Positions 49,501 through 63,439 of a stretch of 64,000 nt of DNA are shown piece by piece. Origin of the DNA: Tubiluchus corallicola (taxonomy: Eukaryota; Priapulida; Priapulimorpha; Priapulimorphida; Tubiluchidae); contig JAQGDQ010000066.1 of NCBI GenBank assembly GCA_030141605.1, positions 62,001-126,000 on the forward strand. Direction: 5' to 3'. Every line of letters begins with the position of its first letter. Position 1 is the stretch's first letter. A program made the translations under genes and the position numbers. The notes under the pieces are model-generated. The model did no database searches. It worked only from the letters and a program-made list of their open reading frames with translations, and was not told the DNA's origin.

Positions 49501-51340
49501 TCATGACTAGTTTAGCTAAAGCTATAACATTTGCCTATAATACCGATACTTATACAAACTTTACACACTAAGCTTTGACATACTACTACCAAATGAACTA
49601 ATCACTTTTAGTTGCTACAGAAGGACAAAAATGTTACTGTTATGTAAATGTTGCCTTACATATTCATAATGATATTGAAATTTCATTTTATGAGTTACAT
49701 ACTTTATTAACTTGGCATAACAGGTTAAGGTATTTAATCACTTCAAGATATGGTATGTTTAGGATTTCACGAAAAATGTTTTTCATTTCAAAAATTTATC
49801 AAACAGACCAAATCAGGTTTACTTTGCAACACTGATTACCATTTATAAACTATTATACCATTATCAGTGTACTATACAAATAATAATCTTGCACATTGTC
49901 TTTGTTGTTGTCCATCAGGATATCACAGGAGCACATAACTGCGTAAGCTATGCAGAAAATGGCCAGATCTTTATTGCCGGACAGCCAGCATTCTTCAATT
50001 TTTCGACAAGCCAGCATCTTGAAAGGTCTCATCCGTCATCAGAGATGGAAAAGAAACAGCCAAATTGTGTCCTCCTCTTTACAATTGCTAATCCAGCATA
50101 TCCTATAACTACCGATGTCCTGCACAAGATATGTAGCCCCATTGGAGAAGTTTTGAGAATTGTAGTTTTTAAGAAGAATGGTGTGCATGCCATGGTTGAG
50201 TTTGACAGTGCAGACACGGCAACAAGGGCCATGGAACAACTGAATGGGGCTGACATATACTCTGGTTGCTGCACTCTTAAGATTGAATATGCCAAGCCGC
50301 CTCGTCTGAATGTCTTTAAGAATGACAACGACAGTTGGGATTACACACAGCCAAACTTGGGAAAATTTGGTGGACAAGAACCTACACAGAGACGGGCTCC
50401 ACTTCTCCAAGAACCTCCTGGTGGTGGATATCCTGGAGGAAATGATCAGATGTCTCGTCGCGGACCTGGTGGTTTTGATGATGGCTATGGTGGTGGTTAT
50501 GGACAACAGGGTGGCAGAGGCCACAATATGCAATATGGAGGACCACCAGGCCCTGATCACTATAGGGGCCCACCTGGTGGTGATAGGTTTGGTGGCCAAG
50601 GGCCTGGCATGGATAACTATGGACCAGGTCCACAAGGACCTGGAGACAGATATGGTATGGGCGGTGGACAAGGTGGCCCACCTGGACAACAGGGTTCTGT
50701 TATGATGGTCTATGGATTAAATCCTGATAAAGTTAATTGCGATTCACTTTTTAATGTCTGTTGCTTATATGGAAATGTCTCTAAAATCAAGTTCTTGAAG
50801 TCAAAGGCCGGTGTGGCCATGATTCAGATGTCTGATGCTGCTGCGGCCGAAAGAGTCATACATCATTTAAATAACACCTACTTTTTTGATAGCAAGATGC
50901 AGATGGGGCCATCTAAGCAAGCATTCCTTAATGAAGTCATAAATCCATACACGTTACCTGACGGGGAACCTTCATACAAAGATTACACTGGCAGTAGAAA
51001 TAACCGTTTTTCAACTCCAGAACAAGCAAACAAAAATCGAATTCAGTCACCTTCAAAAGTTGTCCACTTTTACAATGTCCCTTATGGTATTAAGAAGGAA
51101 GAGGTAAGAGAAATGTTTGAAGGTTTTGGTGCCCCACCACCAATGAAAGTTTTAGTGTTTCCAGCAAAGTCAGAGAAAAGTGCTTCTGGTTTGGCAGAAT
51201 GGGATCGGCCAGAAGGTGCCTTTGAGGCTGTTTGCATCTGCAATCACAAGCAAATTCCTAATCCTACTGGAAAGTTTCCTTACACACTGAAGCTGTGCTT
51301 TTCCATAGTTCCTCGAGGGCAAATTTTAGAAGATGTTTAA
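46523..51340 (+). CDS. HNRNPL: hnRNP L homologue (heterogeneous nuclear ribonucleoprotein L), two coding exons
   Basis: Exon 1 is 46523-46765 (81 codons, donor GTATGC). Exon 2 is 49919-51340 (acceptor CCATCAG, phase 0, 473 codons and stop). The protein has 554 residues. RRM1 (about 38-115) is split by the intron after RQALVQFQ and resumes as DITGAHNCVSYA. RRM2 (130-205) has VLLFTIANPAYPITTDVL and GADIYSGCCTLKIEYAKP. A Gly/Pro-rich linker follows (about 231-341), then RRM3 (342-417) and RRM4 (461-545). Between RRM3 and RRM4 stands SRNNRFSTPEQANKNRIQ, a hallmark of the hnRNP L/LL family. The start ATG has AAGATGG context. The family binds CA-rich RNA in the nucleus and controls splicing and mRNA stability. 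Exon 2 has no intron over 1.42 kb. The single 3.15-kb intron holds a hAT element. The fly member is smooth; the symbol is by homology. Confidence 0.95.
47394..48299. mobile_element. non-autonomous hAT element with 8-bp target duplication
   Basis: It starts TAGGGATGCATCGAAATTCGG and, read inward from the right end, TAGGAATGCACCGAAACC. These are hAT-type ends. GTTATGAG before it (47386-47393) and GCTATGAG after it (48300-48307) form an 8-bp target duplication with one change. TTCGGTT/AATTCGG words fill both ends. At 906 bp and without a transposase frame it is a deletion derivative or MITE, within the hnRNP L intron. Confidence 0.85.
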
Positions 51341-54300
51341 ACTGTGAAAATTAGATCTGCTGAATAATATTTCAAGCTCCCACGAACACTGTCGTTTATA
51401 GAACACATTTATTATAATGGAAATTGCCGCATTACTTTTCAATTTTGTTTTAGAATTATACCTGATTGCAATTAAAAACAAAATTTACATTTTTCATATT
51501 TATGAGAAAACAGAAAAACACAAAAAAGTTAAATTTTGAAGTTAGGAGTCTGGTCAGTCTCGTATCTCAGATTTTCATTTTCAAGTTGGCTATTATGTAT
51601 TAGCCTTCAATTTTTCATTTTTCATTAGAAAAATTAATCTTGTTTACTTAGATGTTTAGATAATTAATTGCCTAAAAGTAGTTCCTGCTTGTGAATGACC
51701 AATGATGTTTAGATTGGTGTATAATTGTGTATTTGCATTTTAATATACTGTTAGGATTACTTGGCACATTTAGTCAAGAGAGAATTGCGTAAAAGCATTC
51801 ACTCATTCATATTCCGCAGCCTCTCCTTCAATATTTTGCATTTAGAACAACGATGGCTTTTTTCAAATAAAACAAGGAATTTTGTACAGGTCTACCTTCT
51901 AAACCTTATAAAACAAACAGCAAAATATTTCATGCCTACATTTCACAAATATAATAGACTCAGATTGTCATATGCTACAGAACCTTAACTGTTGTCGTTA
52001 TTTCAATAAATTAAACAATCTAATTTGAAAATTTCATTGTATTACATACTAAATGGTAATAATATTAAAAACCAGATCAGTTTCCAAATCAATTTATATC
52101 AAAAATGAAGAACATCAGTTTGAATTAGTCTCATTTCTGCAACCACATGCATTTATTTATTACATAATTAAACACTTTCTGATGTGGTACCAACTGTTAT
52201 GTTAAATAAGTTTCTTTCCTTTCTGGAACAACCAGTTACTCATACATGTGAGAAGTAAAATATAACAGTAATAACATAGAATTGTAAGCTACTTTGTAAG
52301 TCTACTACACAGCTTCATTCACAAATAGATCTTTGGAAAAATGTTTAACGTAAAGTATGTAAAAACTGGTTGTGCATGTGAACAGTATTTTAGTTTTCTG
52401 TACTAGGATTTTATCTGTATCAGAAATTTGTCTTTAGCAGCTTATTTCAAAAATGAAAATTATAAATTTTAGTCAAATTATGGAGTTTTTTCGTCTGCTT
52501 TTCTTTAACTATAAGCTAGTGAAAATATTTACTCATTTAAGAAAACTGATTATTAGCTGAATATAGTTTGTCACAAACATATAATCAGTCCTTAGAAACA
52601 ATAAGTAAGTAACAGTTATAGATGTATATTAACATACGTTTAAAATTGTAATTACAGATAAACTTATTTCAGAAACATTAGAATGTCTGCAAAACCAGTG
52701 TTAAAACCATTACACCTATAAACACAAAGTACGTTGGCAAGTCTCTTGTTGCCCCGTATGTGCAGAAGCAAACACCTTGGTTCAAATTTCACAAAAATGT
52801 TAAAATGTTGTCCTCGAATAACATATATTTTTGTGACACTCAGAGTCTTGCAGATTATCTGTGTCTCTGTCATCAGTAATAGCACACACATTGTGAAGTT
52901 TCTTTGAATTTCATTAGTATCAGAAGGACAACCACAAAAATTAATTGACAATGTAAATTAATAAAATTGTTGCAGTGGCAACTCTGATTACTTCCATTTA
53001 CTGCAGTGGCAGCCGTTCCTATGGTAGATGATGCTTTTGCTCTGTTACTTTGACAAAAAAGACACTGAATGTTCTGTGAACTTGTTCTGTTGAAATTGAA
53101 AATTAAATTAATGCATTTATTAGAACACAATAAGTTTTTATAAGCTTGCATACACATGATAATGCATCTTCACTTGCCAACACATTGTGCAGCAAGTAAC
53201 TAGTAAAGACGTTTAGATGTGAGATTGTAGATTAAAAGGTTGTTCACATTTTAAATAACAAATATGTGCTTCTGATGTGCAATTTTTTTTTACAAAGTTA
53301 GTACAAGTTTCACATCTGCTCCCGATATATAACGTACAGTACACGTTAGAGTGACATTAATTCTTGATTTTTGGGAAAATACGGTCAGTTTTGTTGTCAT
53401 CTTCCCAGATTTGTAAGAAAAGATTTTTTACTGTAACAGTAATACTTTGCAGTCAACCAGGAATCTGAGAACAAGAAGAATGTTGCTGTGGACAAAACAT
53501 GTTGAAAAGATAGCCACCTTGTTAGTTCAGTAAATTCTCCTAGGGCCATGTAAACCACATTTCAGTTCAGTTACCGAGTTTTAGCAGCAGAACTAATTGT
53601 TTCATTAAATTAAACTAATAATTTTATACTTCACGCATATGTCACGTGGCTCATGTTAATGGCTAACAATGAAAAAATAAAACTCATCCGTTGTTGATAG
53701 CCAACTGGGCATTTAAAAAGTGATAAGATAAAAAACATCAATTTGCATTTCACAAAATGGTAAAAGCAATTAACAATTTTATTATTTTCAAATAAGGTTA
53801 ATACTCAAGTTGTTGAATAACTTACAGACACCAAATTCTGTTACTATTATAATTTTTACTTGAGCATTATTCCTAACGTTGACACATGTTACATGTGATA
53901 GATATGCATTATATGAAAAAGTGTAAATATACGTACCCATATTATGTGACAGTTAGGTACATTGTGCATTATTGAGACATGGGAAAAAATGCAAAAGATC
54001 AGTCACTTGTGTTAAAAAATTAGTAAAAAGTAACCAGCAAGAATGTGAAAGTTTGTAAAGACATTGTAGAGACTTATCTATGAACTGTTGTTACCAGTTG
54101 GATTTTTGTGATTTAACAAAGAAAAAGAAATTCAATTCAGATGAGTTTGTAGACAAAACAGTTTGCAGATGAACAGTTTTATCAGATGTCAAACACAGAT
54201 GATAACCAAGTTCGTGAACAAAATACAGAGTCACAGACATTGGATGCAGCATTGATTATAGTTCCACCTACACGAACACAGTTCATGCAGATTTGATACA

Positions 54301-55557
54301 AAGTTTATGTTACAAGCTACAAAGTGTAAGTATTATAATCATACCGTACATTATTTTACTGACGATAATATATACGTTCACATGTAATATTATGCATTTG
54401 TATACCCATCCATTTACAATGTGCATACACTTTTGTAGGAAGTTTGATAGCTCTTTAATCATTTCCACCAAATTATATTTCTAAATCCTGTGCAGAACTG
54501 ATGGCATCCATGAATTTCAGCTAAACATTACAAAGTTTAATAGCAAATTAAGAAAAATGCAAAAATGTATGTACAGTACATGTAAGCTAGTAAAAGAGAT
54601 AGTGCATAATATTGCAGTTTACATTTGCATGTTTCTAGAAGTAATTACGTCCACTGATTTTGCACTAAATTAAACAACAATTATCAATCTACAGTATTAT
54701 CAATCCAAAAGTTTATGATATAACACTGACATATAACTTGAACACGTCTCCATTATGATTTATTATGGTTAATTTACCAATCATCATTATTTATTCCACA
54801 ATTTATTTCGCTTATAAATTATTTCGCAATTGCAAAAGCCTCCGACTGTATTGAATGCTGGTGCATTCATTAGCATAACTTAACAACAATATTAGCTATA
54901 CTTTCAAACAAGTAAAAGAATTTGTTTCCATCATCTTCTTAACTACAAAATATTCTACAATAAATGACTTTATTAGTCTGGACGTAATTACTTTACTCTT
55001 GCTGAATGTATAACATTATTATGATATAAAATTTGAAACCGCAACTTATTTGTCACCTAGAAACACAGATCTACAATTTTTCACATGTATCAGAACATGG
55101 TTTTGTTATCAAGATACTGTGCACATTGTAACTAACACTGAATCTATGTTTGCTCAGTCTTTTCAATTTTTATTTGACACATAATGCAATTTGTGAATAT
55201 CTAGTTACACAGTTGATTAATACATCAAGAAAATTAATGGTTGTGCCATTCGTTAGTTTTGAAGCAGCCCATTTTAACGTGTCAATGAACAAAGACAATG
55301 AATGATTAAAATTACTTGTGTGTTTCATCTAATACTTATTATAAAGTTGCTCACATGGCTACAAAATGACCAGATAGTACAAGCAACACTCTGTATGTAA
55401 ACATATATGAATCCACTTAGTCCTGTTTAATGGGTATGTAATCGCTTTTGCGAATACTCGAAACTTGTCTGCTAGTAAAATCATGGCATGACATTATATA
55501 TGGCAGCCTTAGGCAAAAACTAAGCAACATTCTAGAAAGTTTTGTGACAGTTGTGCA
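51341..55557. other. 3' UTR of hnRNP L and intergenic region before urocanase
   Basis: The first AATAAA words after the hnRNP L stop are at 51866-51871 and 52005-52010, either of which could set the transcript end. Beyond that the DNA is AT-rich, with no conserved reading frame, RNA gene or clear transposon that I can see. The promoter of urocanase should lie near the right end. Confidence 0.45.
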
Positions 55558-55558
55558 G

Positions 55559-55673
55559 GTAAGACTTGAGCGAGGAACTGAATTTCCTGTGCTGCTGTGA
55601 GTTGAGTTTACATTATATTAGGATCTGCGTTTGCTTATTGGTTAGTTTTTCTCAAGTTATTATGTTTTTTTAG
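55559..55673 (+). other. candidate 115-base 5' UTR intron of urocanase
   Basis: GTGCAG|GTAAGAC at 55558/55559 is a strong donor, and TTATGTTTTTTTAG|GAC ending at 55673 is a strong acceptor. No ATG-led conserved sequence lies before it. An ATTGG word (inverted CCAAT) stands within it, so a promoter here is the competing reading. Confidence 0.4.
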
Positions 55674-55753
55674 GACGAAGTACCTTTTGTGTGGCGGTAC
55701 ATAAACTGCACTTCCACACTAAGCTTAACCACATGTAAAGTGGCACGGCAACT

Positions 55754-58700
55754 ATGGCTACACTCATCGAACTTTGCTCTGGTCTACCGATAGATCCTCT
55801 TCCACTTGCAAAAGCTCGGAATTATACCATTCCTCATGCGCCAGTTCGGATTTCTCGCCTTTCCTTTGATGAAGAAAAGGTAAGAATGTAATTTTCGCCT
55901 GTTAATGATTCACGATATTGCAGAAAATAATGTTGATGTAAGCCTGTTCTCTGCAGGTATTTTTATAGCACTATACTCTGCAAAGAATAAACGGGTTATA
56001 TTGAATAGATTTCATTTTATTTTACCAGACTACTGCTCTAGAATCAAAGTTCTAAGGTGTCGATACATCAACAATGAGAATCGATGTCTTTGCTTTTATA
56101 TTATTGTAATTTTGCAATAACTTGATTACTGATATGTTTGGCATTTTCAGCAAGCACTGGGGAATGCATTGAGATATTTTCCAGCAGAGAAACACAGTGT
56201 ATTAGCTGCAGAATTTGCGTTGGAGTTGAGACAGTATGGCCATATCTACATGTATCGATTCATACCTGATATAGAGATGAAGTATGCTTTTGCTAAAGAT
56301 TCTTATAGCTGTAGTATGAACAGTTATGATGATGGTGGTGGTGCTGGTGCTGGTGGTGGTGATGATTAGTATTATTGTTCTTGTCTAATTACATAAAATA
56401 TACATTATTCTTCTTAAACTTGGCTTTGTTAATCTTTTTGTATTGTTTAAAGAGCCTATCCTTTGGATTGCTACCCGGCCAAAACAGTAGAGGGAGCTGC
56501 CATCATGCACATGATTATGAATAACCTGGATCACCGTGTTGCTCAGTTTCCTCATGAGTTAGTAACTTATGGTGGAAATGGTCAAGTGTTTTCAAACTGG
56601 GCTCAGGTATAAACATTTTCATAATATTTTTTGCTGCTTTTGCTAGTATAGAACAGTAGGGTATCTGACATAGTTGCTTCTAATAGAGCTATGTAAATGT
56701 GGTTATAAATAGTATTTTTTACCAGTTATTACAGTTGTTTGCACATGTTTTTTTCCAGTTTTGGACTGTAATGCACTATTTATCACTGATGACTTCAGAG
56801 CAGACTCTCTCACTTTATTCAGGCCATCCACTTGGCTTATTTCCTGCTAAGCCTTCAGCACCAAGGCTTGTCATAACAAATGGAATGGTAATTTTGAGAA
56901 CTTATGTTCCTGTTTAGAAAAATGTGCAGACGGGTTGTATATTATGCACATAATAAATTGTGCATTTGTGATAACAGTCAGCAATGGTTTATTATAACTG
57001 GTCGAACATTTGTCTAGGTTTGAATTTGGCAGTGATTCATTTTAAAAAAAAGTTATAACCTGTACACTAAGGACTAGGCTAGTGCTGTTTGTGTTTGATA
57101 AGTGAAGATTGGTTCTTGAGAAAATTCTAAAAATATGATTTGAAGAATTAGTACACATGTTGATGATTCACATTTTTGTTTTAAGGTTGTTCCAAATTAT
57201 TCCTCACGGGAGAAATACGACCAAATGTTTGCTCTTGGAGTTACTATGTAAGTTACTTATGTTTGCTATGAATTGCAGAATCGAAATGTAAAACCTTGCC
57301 GAATTTTCTGGGGGCCTATAGCCTATAAATGCATATTAGCCCCCGCCATAGTTTTAAGTCCAGTATGTTTACTATATTAACCTATCACAATTTTTTTGCT
57401 GTAGGAGTTAGTTCTAAATTTTGCTCGATTATAATTAATGTGCGTTTCATGGCTAAGTTAGACTATAAGATTCCATATAGTGCACGTACATATTGGAATA
57501 TAAAGACATTAATTGTGCCTTTTTTGTTGAGGTATGGACAAATGACGGCTGGCAGCTACTGTTATATAGGGCCCCAAGGGATTGTGCATGGAACAACGGT
57601 AATTATGTTTTTGTTGTTTTGCTAATGCTGCTTTTTGCCGTGCTAATATATTAGATACATTGTCAGAGTTTATTGATTTGGACGAAGATATTTTTGGTTC
57701 TATAGTGGAACTGTTTCTTAGTGACACAGTTTGAATGTTTATTGGATGTTACATATCAAAGAATTCTTGAGTGAAATATCAAGTATGTTAATGCATAAAT
57801 AATAGGATACTTTATTATTACTTTCAGATAACGCTGAAGAATGCTGGCAGAAAATATTTAGATTTGAATAGCCTTGCTGGAAAGGTAGTTATAATTGGAA
57901 AGTTTTGTATTTCTATTTAGTGATAGAATAAGTTCATCCTTTGCATCTGTCGTAGGGTGGTTTCTCGGCAATATACATGTTTTACTCTAAAATATTTGCT
58001 GCACTTGTTGATTAGCCATTTTAGACTAAACAGATGTAAAATAAGTGCAAAAGAAGTGTTGTAAAACAAGCATTTTCAAGACTGTTACGTATTAAAATAA
58101 TTATCAATAATGCAGCTGTAGGCCAATATTCCAGTTCTTTCCCAGTTTTTATGAGATAACAAGACGCCTACCTAAGTTACAACTTTCTTATGTAGTGAAA
58201 GTAGAAAGGCGAGTTTTGACAGTTGTCAGCACAGTGGTGCTTATCTCTTTGAAGGCATCTTTTTGAACATTTAACTAAAAAAACCTTGTCAGTTGGATGT
58301 AGAAAAAGTTTAGAACAATTTCATTGTCAATCAAGCATAGCAGTAAGAAAAACTAAAAACAAAGTTCATATGACATTATCTGTGTCTCTAGGTTTTTATT
58401 ACATCAGGCCTTGGCGGTATGAGTGGTGCACAAGCAAAAGCTGCTGTGATTTGTGGTTGTATTGGAGTTATAGCAGAGGTTTGTAAAATGTTAATATTGT
58501 GTATAAATGTAAATATAATATGTAAGATTGTAAGCAAAGCACAAGTCTTTGGTAGTCTTTACTGCAACATTTGACACAATTTTAGCCATTGCCGGAATTC
58601 GTCATACGAATATACATCTCTTTTTTTGAAAATCTTTCAGGGCAACTATAGTATTTAATGACTTCATAGCTGCCTCTAAGGACTGTTTATAACTATATAC

Positions 58701-61700
58701 TTGCACAGTATTGAGAATTGTTCACAAAGCAACATCGTTTTATTTTTATTTGACAAAGGTCTAGCATTATATCTGTTGAACTATTTCTTAGGTATGCCAA
58801 GAGGCAATTGTGAAGCGACATCGTCAGGGTTGGCTGAGTGAGATTACTAGTGACCTAGATTTCTGCGTTACCCGAATTCGCAGTGCACGCTCTGAGGGCA
58901 GGGGAATTAGCATTGGATACCATGGCAATGTGGTGGATTTATGGTAATAAAGTTCAAAATTTTGTATTGCTTAACGATAAAAGCAAACATGGAATTCTTT
59001 GCATGCAAATTTGCTGAAGTTAGAAGCTACATTTGCATTATGCTGTTACAGAAATTGCTAAGAAAATATCAAAACATTTCAAAATGAAAACCTGTACTCG
59101 CAGTTATCTAACTTCTTGAGCTTTTTCTGTCTTCGACCATTCAACCTTGCATGGAGTATTGCAGTCACATCTTGTTATCTTAACACACTTGACATTGCAG
59201 AATGATATTGTCAATCTGATTGGGCCAGGTATGGATTTTTGTTCATCGAAGATCAGACATTGTTGCATTAAACCATTTTTATAACTGCTTCTATGGAAGA
59301 TGTAACGGGATTCTATAAAAACCTCTCCTCACTCAGTCCTTAAATGCAGACAGTTAGTTCATAGTGTTTACTTTCCTGCTGCTTCTCGTAGGCCTTACCT
59401 TGGACATTTCTAGAATAATTGTACATTTCTAAAACACCTACAATGGTAATCCTAGAATATAGTAGACATTTGTAGTTTAAATGCTTCAGCTTTTCTCTGC
59501 TCTTATCTCAGGAATTCTTTACCAGAAAATTGAATTTTTGTTTCCCTATAAATGACAACCTGTGTCACTCAGTCCAAGAAGAACATCAACAAGTGGGCTC
59601 ACCTATCATGTTAGTTTGATAAACTTTATTTCTCTTGTTACATATTCAGATCTGCACTTTCTTATTGCAGCCCCTTATCCAGAGTGACATTTGGCCTTCT
59701 TTGGAGTGACTTGTTTAAAAAATGCAGACAAAATTATTAAGAATAGCTGCATAATGTGTATGAAGAAGCAGCACTGCAATTTGTGAAAAGGTTAAATATA
59801 TGTCAACTCACGTTAGAATCGTTTTGATTATTTCATCTTCCTTTGTTAAAAAGCTGTGGATTTGACATACATCTGTAAAATCTAAGAGATCTGTGAAATT
59901 TACTCAATGGTTCTTATGTTACTTTTAACTGCAGACACTGTAGTATTGGTATATGATATTTACTGCATTGTAAGGACGAATGAATTTTTAACTTTCAGGG
60001 AAAGGCTAGTATTAGAATATAAAAACACTGGTGAAGTGTTAGCCGACCTTGGTTCAGACCAGACGTCATTGCACAATCCTTTCAATGGGGGTTACTATCC
60101 CGTTCAACTAAGTTTTGATGAAGCTCAAATGTTGATGAAGGATAACCCAACAGAATTCAAACGCCTTGTGCAGCAAAGGTGCGTGTTTTGTTTTCAATTA
60201 AATTTGAAGATGCCTATAATAAAGCACGTTTATGTAATATAGTAGTTGAAATATGAAGTTTTTTCTTATTTCTTCTCCTGGAACTTTCGTATATTTCTGT
60301 TAGCTACATACAATTGTAAACTCTGGGTGCTGTGAATTGCATGAACCAAAGAGCAATCGGTAGAGCAATCTTAATTCAATTAAGTTATTTTAGTCCTTAT
60401 ATTAGGAACCCTTGTCTAAAACCAAAGTACAGTGGTTTATTTTTTTACTGTTTGCTCGTAAAGGTGGGAGAGCTGGATTGGCACTTAAATTTTGCCCCAA
60501 ATTCGGAAACCTACTTAAACTTCGTTCTCAAACCCAAAAATTACTGCTGCTTTCTATCTTGTTATAATGTGTACCTGAACAGAAACCAAGAAGAGGTCTT
60601 AAAATATGCTCATAAGAGATAATTTTTATCAGCAAGTTGCTTTAGTAAAGTATAGATATGTAGGCCTTTTGCATTAAGTGCAGCTTGACTAGCTACATTT
60701 AGTAATATAAATTAGTTCATTATACAAGGATAGAAATGTACAGACTAGATTTTACATTGTAATTAAATGCTTATGGCGTCACATGATACAAAAGGGAAGC
60801 ACACCTTTATAATGAGACTGTAGGATATCCATGATAAGGAGCCTCTGGGAGATAACCTAGAATTGGGTAAGCCGCCATGTTTACTCAACTCAATACCGAT
60901 TGTCCAAAAAATATAAAGACATGGTAAGAAACCTATGTGGAATGAATAGTTAGATGGTGTATTGAGATGTAATTACGCAGCATGCCAAATAATGCAGCTT
61001 AAACGACTATGCATTCATAAGAACGGTTGTATGTTCATTCACCAACGTGTTTGCTAGGGCAGATCCAAGCTACAGGATTATCATACAAATAGACACCACG
61101 CCTCAAGGCACACAATACTGATACATTTCTGGGCAGTCCGAGCACCCTACGTAACACTGCCAGGATCCATGTTTAGTGTTTGTAACTCTTGAAATTAGAA
61201 TAGTTATGGTTTTGTTGCATAAAGTGAAGAAACTATCTTTATCGTGTATTTACAACATTATCGTGTATCATGCAAATATGACCGGCATAAAATCAAGTTT
61301 ACAATAAATTTTACATTTTTGTGCTGTACACAGCTGCATAAAAATTTTATTGTTTTTGTAAAAACAGTTTTTGTTACTGTTCCCACATGCAACATATGTT
61401 ATTAAAGAATACAGCAGAATAGTGTTGACTTACCGTAATTCTGTGATTCTTACATTGCTGGAAAGTTTAACTATTTGGCTGACAGTTCGTGTTTTAGTGA
61501 AAACCACAAATTTTTAGATTTAATTCATGCATGTGCAAGAGAGAGATTGCATACCTTGTGCAAATTATGTTGCAGACAGTGTGATTCTGTGTTCAGCTAT
61601 TAGGCAAAAGAAGCCCTTGAGCGACACACTTGAAGTACTGATCGTTGTGCAGATTCTCTCTCTCTTGTACTCATGCAATATGTAAATCTGTGATGAAAAT

Positions 61701-63347
61701 TAGCTTAACTAATAATAATTGTGTTTTACTTTTAGTCTTATTCGCCAGGTGGCAGCAGTAAATCAGTTGGCTGATGCTGGCATGCATTTCTGGGACTATG
61801 GCAATGCTTTTTTGCTGGAGGCAAGCAGAGCAGGTTTGTCAACTTATACTTTGGAAAACCAGTCACCTGTTATCCTCCAGGGCTGAAGAGCAGTAAATGA
61901 TGGGGATTTTTAAGGGAAATTTTGGGGGGCAACAAAATTCTACTTGCCTTGGAGCATATAAACAGCTTGTTGAAAAGCAAAAAATAATGATGAGAAATTG
62001 GGCATATCATGCTGTTGAGCTTGTTGTATTGCAATACGTGTGGCTTGCAAACCAAAGCCGTCCATACTAACGTAGTTTTAACTATGCCGACTTATGAATG
62101 CTTATGGACTACTTCAAAGTAGAATGCATCAACATTTGGTCTAATGTTAATTTTTTTTGTTCTTTATAAAACCAAATGCTAAATATATTGGACTTTTATA
62201 TTCTAGCATCAAATAATCAAGAAAATGTCCAAAAATATTAAAAATTTTATTTTTTAACCGCGTGCCAATTTCTCTGCCTAGAAACTAGTACTGCAATTGC
62301 AAAAAACTTGTATTTTCAATCTCTGATAGTAGCTCGTGGAAGCAGTCATATTGTTTTGGGTTTTTTTGTTGACAAGTGCAAATCTTCATCAGGAAAAGCC
62401 ATCTACTGGATTTCAGCATAACTTCATTGTGTTCTTGCAAAGTCCATAACAACCGCACTTTTGTACGGTTGCTAAGTGTTTTGTAAAGACGTGACAAATA
62501 AACAATGACCGACTTTTACAGCAATTTTCTCAAGATTATGTTTTTCACTGCATAGCCTGCATGTCAACTTTAACGTGGATTATCTCAGCTTAGAAATAAC
62601 ATACGGCGATGAACTTGGTATCAAAATGATCCTCATGAAATAGAGATTCAGGGTATTTGAATAACTAGAAAACTAAATTGCTGACTTGTGGACGATTTTG
62701 TCATGCAAGCCACACATGTACTGCAAAATGACTTTCAGTTATTGATCATTTTTTTGTTTTTATTGTGCTGTTGTGCGAACTTATAAATATTCCCATTAAG
62801 TGCAAAACTTGATGACCCAGAACAAAATCAACTGAAGTTAATCTTCTATTGCCTATAACTGTTGCAATATAAGCAAGTATGGGCAATAATAGTACTCTAC
62901 TCATTGTTGAACTTCGATGGATATACTTTATTGCTCGTGCGACCTAATATACATTATTTGATCTGGTACTGCACAAGTATAAGTTTCAGTTAGGCAAAAC
63001 AGTGCTTTATACTGGTACCTATAAATTGCATGTTATGTCAGGCAGACTTTATGACCTGAAACAAAGCATGAAGATTGGGTGCAACATTGTAACCAAATTT
63101 CCAGTCAATAAGATAGTATTAATTTCTAGAGTCTTTGTGAAAAGTAGCTTGTAAAAGTAATGAGTTACTTTTTTCAGAAGACTACTAATTTTAACTAGTT
63201 ACTTTTGAAAAGTAACTTACGACACCAAACAGACACATTCTGTTAACGTATTTTCATTGAAGTTTAGACTGCAACACCTTTCATTAAAAAAAATAATGTT
63301 GTGTTTTACTTTCAAACCGTCTGCATCTACTTGTTATTTCATTCTAG

Positions 63348-63439
<92 letters not shown>

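Noticed and set aside
50029-50705. Other open frames across hnRNP L exon 2
   Set aside because: They are alternate-frame shadows of the Gly/Pro-rich coding sequence and have no domain.
46523-51340. hnRNP L as a processed pseudogene
   Set aside because: The frame is intact over 554 residues, a phase-0 intron splits RRM1 in the middle, and there is no poly-A tract at the 3' end.
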